Under the pieces are notes generated by a model. That model saw only the letters and a program-made list of their open reading frames with translations. It was not told the origin of the DNA and ran no database searches. The translations under genes and the position numbers were made by a program. Shown here piece after piece: positions 18,888 to 28,880 of a stretch of 64,000 nt of DNA (positions are counted from its first letter, which is position 1; each line of letters begins with the position of its first letter). This stretch comes from DATLLN01 sp963809205 (lineage in GTDB: Bacteria; Actinomycetota; Thermoleophilia; Gaiellales; JAICJC01), in assembly GCA_963809205.1 (NCBI GenBank), contig CAWEIS010000003.1, positions 1-64,000 of the forward strand, read 5' to 3'.

Positions 18888-20765
18888 GGGAGCGCGGGCT
18901 CCCCGGTGCTGGGCTGCGGCGGCTCCGGCAGCTCGAACGGCTGCCGCTCCTCGCGCCGGCGGCGGACGATCGCGGCGCCGACGACCAGCGCCGTGACGCC
19001 GATCATGAAGACGATCACCCAGAACGTCCCGGCGTAGTTGCTGCTCGCCTTCTTGCCCGGTTGGAGCAGCTGCAGCTGGAGCCAGCTCCAGCCGAACGGC
19101 TGGCCGTCGGCGCCGGGCTGCGGCCGCCAGCCGGTCCACGTGTCCATCCGGGTCACGGAGAGGCTGGGCGTGAACGAGTAGACGATGTACGGCGACGCCT
19201 CGAGCTCGAGCCGCTCGGCCTCGTGCAGCATCGCCACCCGCTTCTTGAAGTTCGGCTCGGCCAGCGCCTTGCTGGCCAGGTCGGTGAAGCGCTGGTTGCA
19301 CCACTGCGCGTCGGCCGAGCAGTTGTCGCACTTCATGACGTCGAAGTTGTAGTCAGGCGTGGCAATGTCGCCGCCCCAGCCCCACATGAAGGCGTCGTAG
19401 GACGGCTCGTACTTGCCCTTGTCCGCAGGCTTCTTCGAGTTCGTGGTGGCGTAGATCTCGGCGTTGACCGCGTCCTCGGTCTTCACCGAGAGATCGATCT
19501 TGATGCCGACCGCGGCCGCCCATGCCTTGATCCGCAGCGCCGTCTGCTGATCCTCGCTCGAGCTCGAGAGGACGTCCAGCGTGAACTCGGCCTTGGTGCC
19601 GTCCTTGCGTGCAGGTTCCGCCGTTCGCGGGGCATTTCCACCCGCCATCGGCCAGCACCTGCTTGGCCTTCTCCGGGTCGTAGTTGTACCCGAGCTCTGG
19701 ATCCTTCGACCAGTCCTTGAAGTAGCCCTTCGTCTTGTAGATCGGCGAGATGATGCCGTCGCCCGGCTCGGGCCCGGACAGGTCGTGCCAGACCACCGTA
19801 TCGATCTCGGTACGGTTGATCGCATACTGCAGCGCGTGGCGGATCGCCAGATTCTGGACGACCTCCGTGTGGACGCTGGGCGCGGGGCCGGAGCAGATCG
19901 GTGAGCCCTGCGGCGGGCAGCTGTTGAAGGCCAGCTCGTTGAAGCCCGGCGACGGCGAGGCCCACAGCTTCACGTTGGGATTCCCGGCGAGCACGGTCGC
20001 CCAGCTCGACACCCCCGAGTTGATCGCGTCGATCTGGCCCAGCTTGATGTCCCGCAGCTGGCTCTCCTCGTCCTGGTACTTGATCAGGAGGATGCGCTTG
20101 ACGTGACCCTTGTGGCCGTAGAAGTACTTGTTCGGCATCAGCACCGACGTGCCGTCCGGGTTCATCGACTTCACGTAGAACGGGCCGCTCCCGACCATCG
20201 GACAGCACGGGTTGAACTTGGTGATCTTGTCCGGCGGCACCTTGTCCCAGATGTGCTTCGGCACGATCGGCACGAAGGCGCTGAGGATGCGGGCGTCGTA
20301 CTTCTTCAGCTTCAGCTGGATGACGGTGGGGCTGAGCGCCTTGACGCTGGCGATGTTGGTGGTGTAGTCGCCGTTCACGTTCGAGTACGGCGCCATGTCG
20401 AACGAGAAGACCACGTCGGCCGAGGTGAGTGGCTTGCCGTCGCTCCAGCGCAGCCCCTTCCGCAGGTAGTAGGTGATCGTCTTCCCGTCCTTCGACTGCG
20501 TGTACTTGTAGGCCGGCGAGTTCTTGGTGTCGGGGCCGCCGTCGGAGATGCGGTAGTTCAGGAGGAGGTCGTAGACCTCGGTGAAGATGAAGTACGGAGT
20601 CGAGTTGAACGAGGCGAAGACGTTCGCCTGGTAGTCGATCGTGTCGTTGTAGGACAGGCGGAAGTCCGTGGACAGGTCGCTCGTCGAGTCCCCCGAAGCG
20701 CTCGTCAGCGGGGACGACGCGCCTGCGCACAGGAGGAACAGCAGGCAGACCGTGAGTCGGAGCAT
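18884..20765 (-). CDS. Extracellular solute-binding protein (family 5) with C-terminal membrane anchor; one frameshift near 19615
   Basis: About 626 residues when joined; first gene of the operon. Residues 1-17 form a signal sequence (LRLTVCLLFLLCAGASS). The body is a family-5 peptide/nickel-binding protein: YYLRKGLRWSDGKPLTSADVVFSFD and NLAIRHALQYAINRTEID. The frame breaks near 19615 and resumes at KDGTKAEFTLDVL. Unusually, the C-terminus has a membrane helix FWVIVFMIGVTALVVGAAIV followed by RRRREE and a short cytoplasmic tail, so the receptor is a type I membrane protein rather than a free lipoprotein. 1882 nt is 627 codons plus one base. Confidence 0.9.
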
Positions 20766-20771
20766 TGCGGG

Positions 20772-20777
20772 AGTGTA
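20772..20777 (-). promoter_or_regulatory. -10 element of the opp operon
   Basis: On the minus strand TACACT ends 6 nt before ATG 20765, with no Shine-Dalgarno; probable leaderless promoter of the five-gene transporter operon. Confidence 0.6.
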
Positions 20778-20850
20778 CGAACTTTTGAAACCGATTCAAA
20801 GCGTGATCCAACACACCCGCCCGCGCCGCCACCCGACGCCCCGCGCGGGG

Positions 20851-21004
20851 GTGCCGGGCACAGTGCCGGGCGCCGTGCCAGGCTCGGTGCCGGGCACAGT
20901 GCCAGGGCCAACGCCGGCCGCGCACGAATCGTTGCGCTTTCGCGCGCCGGTCGACGGGTTCGACACACGAGCGGGCAGAGCGACTCCGGCACGGTGCCGG
21001 AGTC
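20851..21004. repeat. Cluster of GTGCCGG-type palindromic repeats in a 350-bp intergenic gap
   Basis: The gap 20766-21115 holds no gene. It contains two copies of GTGCCGGGCACAGTGCC (20851 and 20887, 36 bp apart), further half-sites (GTGCCAGGCTCGGTGCCGG), and a perfect 11-bp inverted repeat GACTCCGGCAC-G-GTGCCGGAGTC (20982-21004, written in two halves), followed by the half-site GGTACCGGAGT. It looks like a REP-type intergenic palindrome cluster between divergent promoters. Confidence 0.75.
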
Positions 21005-21102
21005 GGTACCGGAGTAAATGTGCCGCCGTTGGTGATCTGCGCGGGGGTTGTGACGCGGTCGACGGGTTCGTGACAGGTCGGCGACCCGTCCGGGTTCGCC
21101 GG

Positions 21103-21108
21103 TAGCGT
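21103..21108 (+). promoter_or_regulatory. -10 element of the DNA methyltransferase gene
   Basis: TAGCGT ends 7 nt before ATG 21116; no Shine-Dalgarno; probable leaderless transcript. Confidence 0.55.
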
Positions 21109-21115
21109 GCGGCGC

Positions 21116-22242
21116 ATGGCGGGCCGCACCCAGACCGCGCTCTACCGCGAGATCGACCTCGAGCTCTCGTGGTCGGAGGACGCGCTGCCGCAGGCCGACC
21201 GCACCAAGCACGTCCACGGCCTCCACCCGTACCTCGGCAAGTTCGTCCCGCAGCTGGCCGAGGCGTTCCTGCGCCGCTGCTTCACGCCGGGCCAGCGTGT
21301 GCTCGACCCGTTCATGGGGTCGGGAACGACCCTGGTCGAGGCGAGCGTGCTGGGCATGGACGCGACCGGCATCGACATCTCGGCCTTCAACTGCCTGCTC
21401 GTCCGGGTGAAGACCGCCGACGCCTCGCCCGCTGAGCTCGAGCTGGCGCTGCGCGCGACGCTGGAGCGGGCCTCGCACATCGACCCCGTCGGCGAGCCGG
21501 CCACCCCGTGGCTCGAGCGCTGGTACGCACCCGGTGCCCTGCGCGACCTGCTCGCCTACCGCGCCGCCGGCCGGCAGCTGGACGGCCCGGCCGCCGATGC
21601 CGCCGCCATCGTGCTGTCCCGCGCCGCGCGATCGGCGCGCGCGACCACCCACTTCGACCTCGACTTCCCCCGCGAGCCCGCGACCGGCGAGTACTGGTGC
21701 CACAAGCACCGCCGCACCTGCCGGCCGGTCGAGGAGGCGGCCAAGTTCCTGCGCCGCTACACGGCGGACACCGCGGCCAGGCTCCGCGCCTTCGCCGCCG
21801 AGCGGGGCGAGGGCACGGTGCGCATCGTCCACGGCGACGCCCGCGCCGTCGAGCTCCCGGAGCCGGCGGACGGGATCCTCACCTCACCGCCGTACCCGGG
21901 GCTGATCGACTACCACGAGCAGCACCGCTACGCCTACGAGCTGCTCGGCCTGCAGGACCGGCGGGCGGAGGAGATCGGCGCGGCCGCCGCCGGGCGGTCG
22001 CTGCGCGCGCAGGCCGCATACGTCGACTCGATCGCCGCGACGCTTCGCCACACGACGGCCGCGATGGCGGCGAACGCCCCCGTCGTGATCGTCGTCAACG
22101 ACTCGCACGACCTCTATCCGGACATCCTCGAGCGCGTCGCGCCTGACGCTCGAGCAGCGCGTCACCCGGCACGTCAACCGGCGCACCGGCAGGCGCGCGG
22201 GCGAGTACTTCGAGGACGTCCTGGTCTGCCGCACGCGGCTAG
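21116..22242 (+). CDS. DNA methyltransferase of the N4-cytosine/N6-adenine (PF01555-like) class; frameshift near 22145
   Basis: SAM-dependent DNA methylase. The SAM-binding motif DPFMGSGTTLVEASVLG is near residue 65 and the catalytic motif LTSPPYPGLIDY near residue 260; SPPY is typical of beta-class amino-methyltransferases (N4-C or N6-A). CHKHRRTC in the middle may be a small metal-binding or recognition insertion. The frame breaks near 22145 (LERV) and the homologous tail LTLEQRVTRHVNRRTGRRAGEYFEDVLVCR continues in another frame. TAG at 22240 is the likely stop but needs one more indel, so the end is approximate. No restriction endonuclease is adjacent: likely an orphan methylase. Confidence 0.8.
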
Positions 22243-22834
22243 CGGATGCGGTCGACCCAGCGGCCCCACGGGGCTGCCGGATCGGCGACCGCGGCCGCCG
22301 CGAAGATCTTCGCCAGATCGCCGAGCACGAACGGCCACAGGCCGTAGTGCAGGACGGTCGCGCCGGCGCCCGTCCAGGCAACGGGAATCGCCTGGTGCAG
22401 CCAGATCAGGCCGCAGGCGTAGACCGCGACGCTCGCCAGCAGCATCGCCGGCACGGTGACGTAGAAGCTCCGCCCGAACCGGTCGCAGACCAGCCCGACG
22501 ATCAGCGCGCCGAGCACGAACCCGTACAGGTAGCCGCCGCTGGCGTGCAGCGGATCGGCGGTGGTCAGCACGTCGATCCCGCCCAGTGCCGTCGGCGAAC
22601 ACGGGCAGGCCGATCGCGCCGGCGGCCAGGTAGAGCAGCTGGGCGGCGACCGCCCAGGCGGGCGCCCAGCACGGCCGCCGTGGAGAACACGGCGAACGTC
22701 TGCAGCGTCGTCGGCACGGGATAGCCGAACGAGATCTGTGCCGCGATGGCGGTGATGCCTGCGGCGGCGACGACCAGCAGCGCGTCCCGCGCCAGTCCGT
22801 GATCGCGGGTGGCGGTGACGCCTCTGGCTCTCAT
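22239..22834 (-). CDS. bioY: BioY-type biotin transporter substrate-binding subunit (two frameshifts near 22600 and 22655)
   Basis: About 198 residues. ECF-type S component for biotin uptake, a polytopic membrane protein. The N-terminal frame has FGYPVPTTLQTFAVFSTAAVLGARLG (the BioY hallmark PVP-T-QT). The middle (AAQLLYLAAGAIGLPVFADG) lies in a second frame, and the C-terminal part GGIDVLTTADPLHASGGYLYGFVLGALIVG and LGDLAKIFAAAAV in a third. ATG 22834 has AGGGAG upstream. No ECF ATPases are nearby, as is common for solitary BioY. It converges with the methyltransferase. Confidence 0.85.
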
Positions 22835-22911
22835 CTGCTGGTCTCCCTGACGGTTGCGATTGCACGGGGGTGGGACGATATCCGGCCCGGGGACGGTTGC
22901 GGCTCCGCGTC

Positions 22912-22917
22912 TACAGT
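22912..22917 (+). promoter_or_regulatory. -10 element of queG
   Basis: TACAGT ends 5 nt before ATG 22923, without a ribosome-binding site; probable leaderless start. Confidence 0.6.
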
Positions 22918-22922
22918 GACCG

Positions 22923-23893
<971 letters not shown>

Positions 23894-25973
23894 GCAGCGA
23901 CTCGGCCTGATCGCGGACGGCCTCGCGCAGCCAGTCGGGGCCGAGCACCTCGGCCTGGCCGCGGTGCGACAGCACCTTGGAAAGCAGCCAGCGCACCGAG
24001 CCGTACGGTACCGTGGCGACGGCGCCGCCCTCGGCCGCCGGCTCGATCGACGTCGGCCGCTCCAGCTCGAGCTCGGCCGTGTGCCCGGTGTAGAGGATGC
24101 GGGCCGTGCCGGCCTCGCTGTCCAGCCCGTTGGTCAGATCCTGCATCTCCAGCCGCGGCTCGAAGCGCTGGCCGATGATCTCGGCGCGCTCGACGTACTG
24201 CACCTTGAACGTGCGCCGAGCCTCCTTGGAGAGATCCCAGGCCTCGACGTACCAGCCGGTCTCGTCGCGGTGCAGCAGGTGCGGCTCGATCGCCCGCTCG
24301 GAGTACTCGCCGCTCGACCGGGACAGATAGCGGATCCGCGTCACCAGCTTGTCGCGCACCGCCTGGTTGAGCACGGTGACGGTCGACTCCTCGTCCAGCG
24401 ACGGGGCCGGTGACGGGGTGTCGCGCATCGAGTAGTCGCCGAACGACGCCTGCACCTTGTCGCGCACGGAGGCGAGCGTCGTGTGCGCCTCGGCGGCGAT
24501 CAGCGGCGCGACCACGTCAAGGGCGCGGATCAGCGCCTTCGCCTCGAGCGGCGACAGCCGCGCCGGACGGCGGAAGGTATCGCCGTACAGCTCCTTGTCG
24601 ACATGCACCGAGCCGTTGTCCGTCGCGCAGTAGACCGCATAGCAGCCGCCGCCGAAGTTGACCAGGTTGAGCAGGTCGAGGTGTTCCTCGAGCTCGTCCT
24701 GGCTGAGCCGGAAGCGATCGCGGATGTCCGCCGAGGAAACGGTCGCTGACGTCTCGTCGCCGCACCGCTCGAGCAGGAACGCGAGCAGCGCCTGGAGCAG
24801 GGCGAATCGCTCCGGTGCGACCGGCCCCTGGGCACGGGCCGAGCTCTGCGGTGCCAAGTGCTCGCGGCGGGGCTCGGGTGTCGCGTGCGACGGCCGGCCC
24901 TTGTGCAGCCGGACGATCCGCTTCAGATCCTTCTCGACCATCCGGGCCAGTTCCGGCGGCTCGACCGGCCGCACCTGCCCCAGGTGCTGCAGCACCAGCT
25001 GGGACAGCGGCTCCAGATCGGTGTAGTCGGTGACCAGCGTCGCCGAACCGTCGTCGTGCTCGGTGATCTCGCTGCGCCGCCCGTACAGCCGGCGGGCGAC
25101 GAACGTGCTGTCGGGGGCGATCCACAGCACCGCCTCGCCCTCGGTCTCGTCGCCCAGCTGCCAGGACAGCCGATCGCGGTAAGCGTTGACGTCGAAGTCG
25201 GCGGGGATCCGGAAGTCGCGCTCGCGGCGGGTGGCGAACTTGATCTCGCTGCCCATGCGCGACACCCGGTAGGTCTTGCGCCGCGGCTCCTCCTCGGGCA
25301 CCTCGAGGTCGTCGCCGATCACATACCAGACGCTGTTCAGCTCGAACAGGCCGTACGGGTTGATCTGCCGCTCGCGGCGCTCGCCGCCCCCGAGCGAGCG
25401 GTAGCTGAACCGCACCGTCCGCTGCTTCGAGATCGCGAGCTCGAGCTTGGCCAGCCGCTGCGCGATCTCCGGCGTGTACACGCTGCCCAGCAGGTTGACG
25501 CGCACGGAGTCCGATCCCGGGTCGGCGGAGACGTGGCGGCCGAGCGCGAGGTTCTGCAGTGCGAGCCGCAGCGGCTCCGCGTAGGCGAACTGGCCGTCCA
25601 GCATGCCCAGGCAGTTGAGCAGCGCGGACAACTCCTGGTCGTTCAGGTCGATCGGCGGCAGGAAGTACTGCTCCTCGCGCAGCGTGTAGAGCTCCTCGCC
25701 GGTGAACTCGTCGCGGCCCGAGGTGATGGGCACGCCGAGGCCCTGGAGCTCTGCCCGGTCCGCGTAGTAGCGGCGTGCGAACGCTTCGTCACCCATGTTC
25801 GCGTAGCCCTCGACGTTGTTCTTCACGTCTCGTGCGGTCACCGGACGCTGCTCCGCCATCAGGTACGCCACCAGTGAGAGCTGGCGGATGAGCTTGTCGG
25901 CGTCGTGCGTCAAGGCTAAGGATGCAGTCTACCGGGGCGGGGAAGGCGGGTGGCTCACAGCCGTGTGCCGAAA

Positions 25974-25979
25974 TATGCT
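25974..25979 (+). promoter_or_regulatory. -10 element of dinB
   Basis: TATGCT ends 8 nt before GTG 25988; no Shine-Dalgarno. The sequence 17 nt upstream (25957-25965) matches the published PafBC motif TTGTCRGTG only in its CNGTG end, so PafBC control is possible but not shown. Confidence 0.55.
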
Positions 25980-25987
25980 CAGGGGCC

Positions 25988-27031
25988 GTGATCGCCCATC
26001 TCGATCTCGATGCGTTCTACGCCGCGGTCGAGCTGCATCGCCGGCCGGAGCTCCGCGGCAAGCCGCTGGTGGTCGGTGGCGATCCCCACGGCCGCGGCGT
26101 GGTTGCCACCGCCAGCTATGAGGCGCGCAAACACGGCATCCGCAGCGCCATGTCGAGCGCCGAGGCGCTGCGCCGCTGCCCCGACGTGGTCTTCGTCCGG
26201 CCCGACCACCGCGAGTACCGCGACTGGTCGCGACGCGTCTGGGGGCTGGTCGGCGAGCTGGCGCCGGTGGTCGAGCAGATCGGCATCGACGAGGGGTACC
26301 TGGTGCTGCCCGACGGCGACCCGCCGGAGCAGGCCGCGCGCATCCAGCAGGCGATCCGCACCCGGGTGCGGCTGTCGTCGTCGCTCGGCGTCGCCTCCTG
26401 CAAGGTGGTCGCCAAGATCGCGTCGGACATGCGCAAGCCGGGCGGCATCATGTACGTCCCGTGCGGCGAGGAGGCAGCGTTCCTGGCACCGCTCGACGTG
26501 CGCAAGCTGCCCGGCATCGGCCCCAAGGGCGAGCGCCGGCTCCGCGACGCCGGCATCCAGACGATCGGCGCGCTGGCGTCGCTGGCCGACGGCCGCCTGC
26601 GCGAGCTGCTGCCCGGGAAGGTGGGGGAGGAGCTGCGCGACCGCGCACGGGGGATCGATCCGCGGATCGTCTCCGGCGAGCCGTCCGAGGCGGTCTCGAT
26701 GTCGGTCGAGGAGACGTTCGAGCGCGACCTCCACGACCGTGGCGAGCTGCACGAGCGGCTGCGGCCGATGGCCGTCGAGCTGGCGGAGGCGCTGCGCCGA
26801 AAGGAGCTGGTCGCGCGGACGGTGACGACGAAGCTCCGCTATCCGGACTTCTCGATCGTCACGCGCTCGCAGAGCGCGGCCGTCGGTTTCGACGACGCCG
26901 AGCGGATCGCGACGCTCGCGTGCGCGCTGCTCGACCGAGCGCTGGACGACCGGCCCGACGCGCTGCGGCTGATCGGGGTCGGCGTCTCAGGCTTCGAGCG
27001 TCACGTGCAGCTGACGCTGCTCGACGGCTGA
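25988..27031 (+). CDS. dinB: DNA polymerase IV (Y-family translesion polymerase)
   Basis: 347 residues from GTG 25988. Catalytic carboxylates: IAHLDLDAFYAAVE at the N-terminus and the Asp-Glu pair in IGIDEGYLVLP. Helix-hairpin-helix KLPGIGPKGERRLRDAGI, little-finger domain to the end, and C-terminal QLTLLDG resembling the sliding-clamp-binding motif. Performs error-prone bypass of lesions. It is divergent from pafBC, the DNA-damage activator, which makes joint control likely (inference). The TATGCT position supports the GTG start. Confidence 0.94.
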   Translation: MIAHLDLDAFYAAVELHRRPELRGKPLVVGGDPHGRGVVATASYEARKHGIRSAMSSAEALRRCPDVVFVRPDHREYRDWSRRVWGLVGELAPVVEQIGIDEGYLVLPDGDPPEQAARIQQAIRTRVRLSSSLGVASCKVVAKIASDMRKPGGIMYVPCGEEAAFLAPLDVRKLPGIGPKGERRLRDAGIQTIGALASLADGRLRELLPGKVGEELRDRARGIDPRIVSGEPSEAVSMSVEETFERDLHDRGELHERLRPMAVELAEALRRKELVARTVTTKLRYPDFSIVTRSQSAAVGFDDAERIATLACALLDRALDDRPDALRLIGVGVSGFERHVQLTLLDG

Positions 27032-27032
27032 G

Positions 27033-27461
27033 CTACGCCGCGACGGCGGAGGAGGAGCTGACCGGACGCTCCTCGAGATGCTGGTGCGACGGGCAGTAGT
27101 CGCGGCTGGGCAGCGGCGTGCGCTGGCACGGCTTGCCCTTGCGCGTCGTCGCCTTGCAGACGGCGACACCCTCGCCCGAGCGCTCGATCTCCTCGAGGAT
27201 GTACGTGACCGCGTTGTGGATGTGGCGGTCGATCGACCCGTACACGCGGGCCTGGTTCGAGATCGAGAACAGGTGCCGGACTTCCTGGAACAGGCTCTGG
27301 CTGGGCCGCGCGAAGTAGTGCGGGTCGCGGGCCAGGCGCTCGATGGTCGCCTCGCACGACGTCAGCACGTGCCGCTTCGCTTCGGGAACGCTGATCGTGT
27401 CCGGGTGCGGGTCGACCAGATCCTTGATCTCGACGAAGATGGCGCGGCTGAATCGATACAT
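27033..27461 (-). CDS. Uncharacterised protein with C-terminal Cys/His zinc-knuckle-like segment
   Basis: 142 residues, family not named. The N-terminal 85 residues are predicted mostly helical (YRFSRAIFVEIKDLVDPHPD; ATIERLARDPHYFARPSQSLFQEVRHLF). The C-terminus has CKATTRKGKPCQRTPLP followed by YCPSHQHLE, that is Cys-x9-Cys-x10-Cys-x2-His, a small likely zinc-binding module seen in several uncharacterised actinobacterial proteins. It converges on dinB with 1 nt between stops and has no evident operon partner. A nucleic-acid-related role is only a guess. Confidence 0.7.
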   Translation of the reverse strand: MYRFSRAIFVEIKDLVDPHPDTISVPEAKRHVLTSCEATIERLARDPHYFARPSQSLFQEVRHLFSISNQARVYGSIDRHIHNAVTYILEEIERSGEGVAVCKATTRKGKPCQRTPLPSRDYCPSHQHLEERPVSSSSAVAA

Positions 27462-27636
27462 GAACGGCTCCTCGGCTGTTACAAGCTGGGCACGGGCTCG
27501 GGCACTATTATGCCGAATTCGACCTGTGATTTTGGGCCCTGAATGTTAAGGTGCCGTTAACTTCGCCCATTTTTCAGGCGAATACCAGCGGATTTCCGGA
27601 TCATTGCCCAGATCGGCCGCGTCACAAACTCCCCCG
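27462..27636. other. Divergent intergenic region with relatively AT-rich stretch
   Basis: The 175-bp gap between divergent genes is distinctly less GC-rich around 27500-27570. It contains the short inverted repeat GTTAA-N7-TTAAC (27545-27561), a possible operator, but no clear -10/start pairing for either gene. Confidence 0.4.
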
Positions 27637-28527
27637 ATGCGCTGTTACATGCACCCCCTGTTCGAGGGTCACGACCCGGGTCAAGGCCACCCGGAACGGC
27701 CCGCCCGCTACGCCGCAGTCGAGCGCGCGGTGGCGGCCGCCGGGGCGCCCGTTGAGCCTGCACCCGAGGCGCCCAGGGGCGATCTCGAGCAGGTGCACGA
27801 CGCCGCCTACCTGGCCGCCGTCGAGCAGCTGGCGGCCGCGGGAGGCGGCCACCTCGACCCCGACACGGCCGTCAACGACGTCAGCTTCCACGCCGCCGCG
27901 CTGGCGTCCGGCGCCGCCCTGGCAGCCGTCGACGCCGTGATCGACGGCGAGATCGACCGTGCATTCTGCGCCGGCCGCCCGCCGGGGCACCACGCCGAGC
28001 GGGCCAGGGCCATGGGGTTCTGCCTGATCAACCACGCGGCCGTCGCCGCGGCGCACGCTCGACGCAGCTCAGCGGCCAGGGTGGCCGTCCTCGACTGGGA
28101 TGCCCACCACGGCAACGGCACGCAGGCCATCTTCTACGACGACCCGGCGGTGCTCTACGTCAGCCTACACCAGTGGCCCTTCTACCCGGGCACGGGGGCG
28201 GCCGACGAGCGCGGCGCCGGTGCGGGCGAGGGCGCCACGGTCAACGTCCCGGTGCCGGCCGGGGTCGGCGAGGCCGACTACCTTGAGCTGTTCGACCAGG
28301 TTGCGCTGCCCGCCGTGCGGTCGTTCGCACCCGACCTGCTGATCGTCTCCGCCGGCTTCGACGCGCATCGGGACGACCCGCTGTGCTCGCTCGGGCTGAC
28401 CGCCGGTGCCTTCGCGCGGATGACCGAGTCGGTCGCCGACATCGGCTCCGGCCAGGTGTTCGTCCTCGAGGGCGGCTACGACCTGAACGCGCTCGAGGAG
28501 AGCGTGCTGGCAATGCTGACCATCTAG
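27637..28527 (+). CDS. Histone-deacetylase/AcuC superfamily zinc deacetylase
   Basis: 296 residues. Signature segments: HPLFEGHDPGQGHPERPARY, RPPGHHAERARAMGFCLINHAAVAA (active-site His pair), VLDWDAHHGNGTQAIFYDDP (zinc Asp and His), SAGFDAHRDDPL and VLEGGYDLNALEES. Bacterial members deacetylate acetyl-lysine, acetylpolyamines or small amides; the substrate is unclear. Start could be 27637 or the internal ATG 27649. Its TAG stop overlaps the reverse-strand stop of the convergent cupin gene by 3 bp. Confidence 0.93.
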   Translation: MRCYMHPLFEGHDPGQGHPERPARYAAVERAVAAAGAPVEPAPEAPRGDLEQVHDAAYLAAVEQLAAAGGGHLDPDTAVNDVSFHAAALASGAALAAVDAVIDGEIDRAFCAGRPPGHHAERARAMGFCLINHAAVAAAHARRSSAARVAVLDWDAHHGNGTQAIFYDDPAVLYVSLHQWPFYPGTGAADERGAGAGEGATVNVPVPAGVGEADYLELFDQVALPAVRSFAPDLLIVSAGFDAHRDDPLCSLGLTAGAFARMTESVADIGSGQVFVLEGGYDLNALEESVLAMLTI

Positions 28528-28880
28528 GCGGGCTCGGCTCCGAGGAATGTCTGCTCCAGCGTGCCCGACTCGTGCACCGAGAACAGCAGCAGGGGCGTCT
28601 CGCCGACGTTGCGGAAGCCGTGCGGCGTATTCGGCGGCACCACCAGGATCTCGTCCGGCCCCAGCTCGGCGACCTGATCCCCGGCCGTCCACCGGCCACG
28701 GCCCTCGATCAGCACAAACGTTTCGGAGTACGGATGAACGTGCAGGTCGACGCCCCCGCCGGGCGGCGTGCGGACGACGAAGATCGAGATCCCCACACCG
28801 GCCGCCGGCCCGCCTTCGAACAGGGCGGCGGTCGGGCTGAAAGCGAGCTCGCCGAGGTCGTGTCTGATCAGCTCCGTCAC
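28524..28880 (-). CDS. Single-domain cupin protein
   Basis: 118 residues. Cupin motif 1: GGGVDLHVHPYSETFVLIEGRG (two His and Glu metal ligands); motif 2: EILVVPPNTPHGFRNVG. Small-molecule-binding or metal-dependent beta barrel with unknown substrate. GTG 28880 overlaps the stop of the M24 peptidase gene (GTGA), so it is cotranscribed with it. Confidence 0.88.
   Translation of the reverse strand: MTELIRHDLGELAFSPTAALFEGGPAAGVGISIFVVRTPPGGGVDLHVHPYSETFVLIEGRGRWTAGDQVAELGPDEILVVPPNTPHGFRNVGETPLLLFSVHESGTLEQTFLGAEPA

Noticed and set aside
20766..21115. CRISPR array in the repeat-rich gap
   Set aside because: Repeats are short palindromes with irregular spacing and no spacers; no cas genes anywhere in the window.
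21116..22834. Restriction-modification or phage-defence island around the DNA methyltransferase
   Set aside because: Neighbours are bioY, queG and a transporter; no endonuclease, helicase or defence gene is present.
25894..25979. Full PafBC-dependent promoter motif upstream of pafBC or dinB
   Set aside because: TTGTCGGCG at 25894 lacks a TANNNT at the right distance, and the dinB -10 lacks a good TTGTCRGTG; only partial matches.
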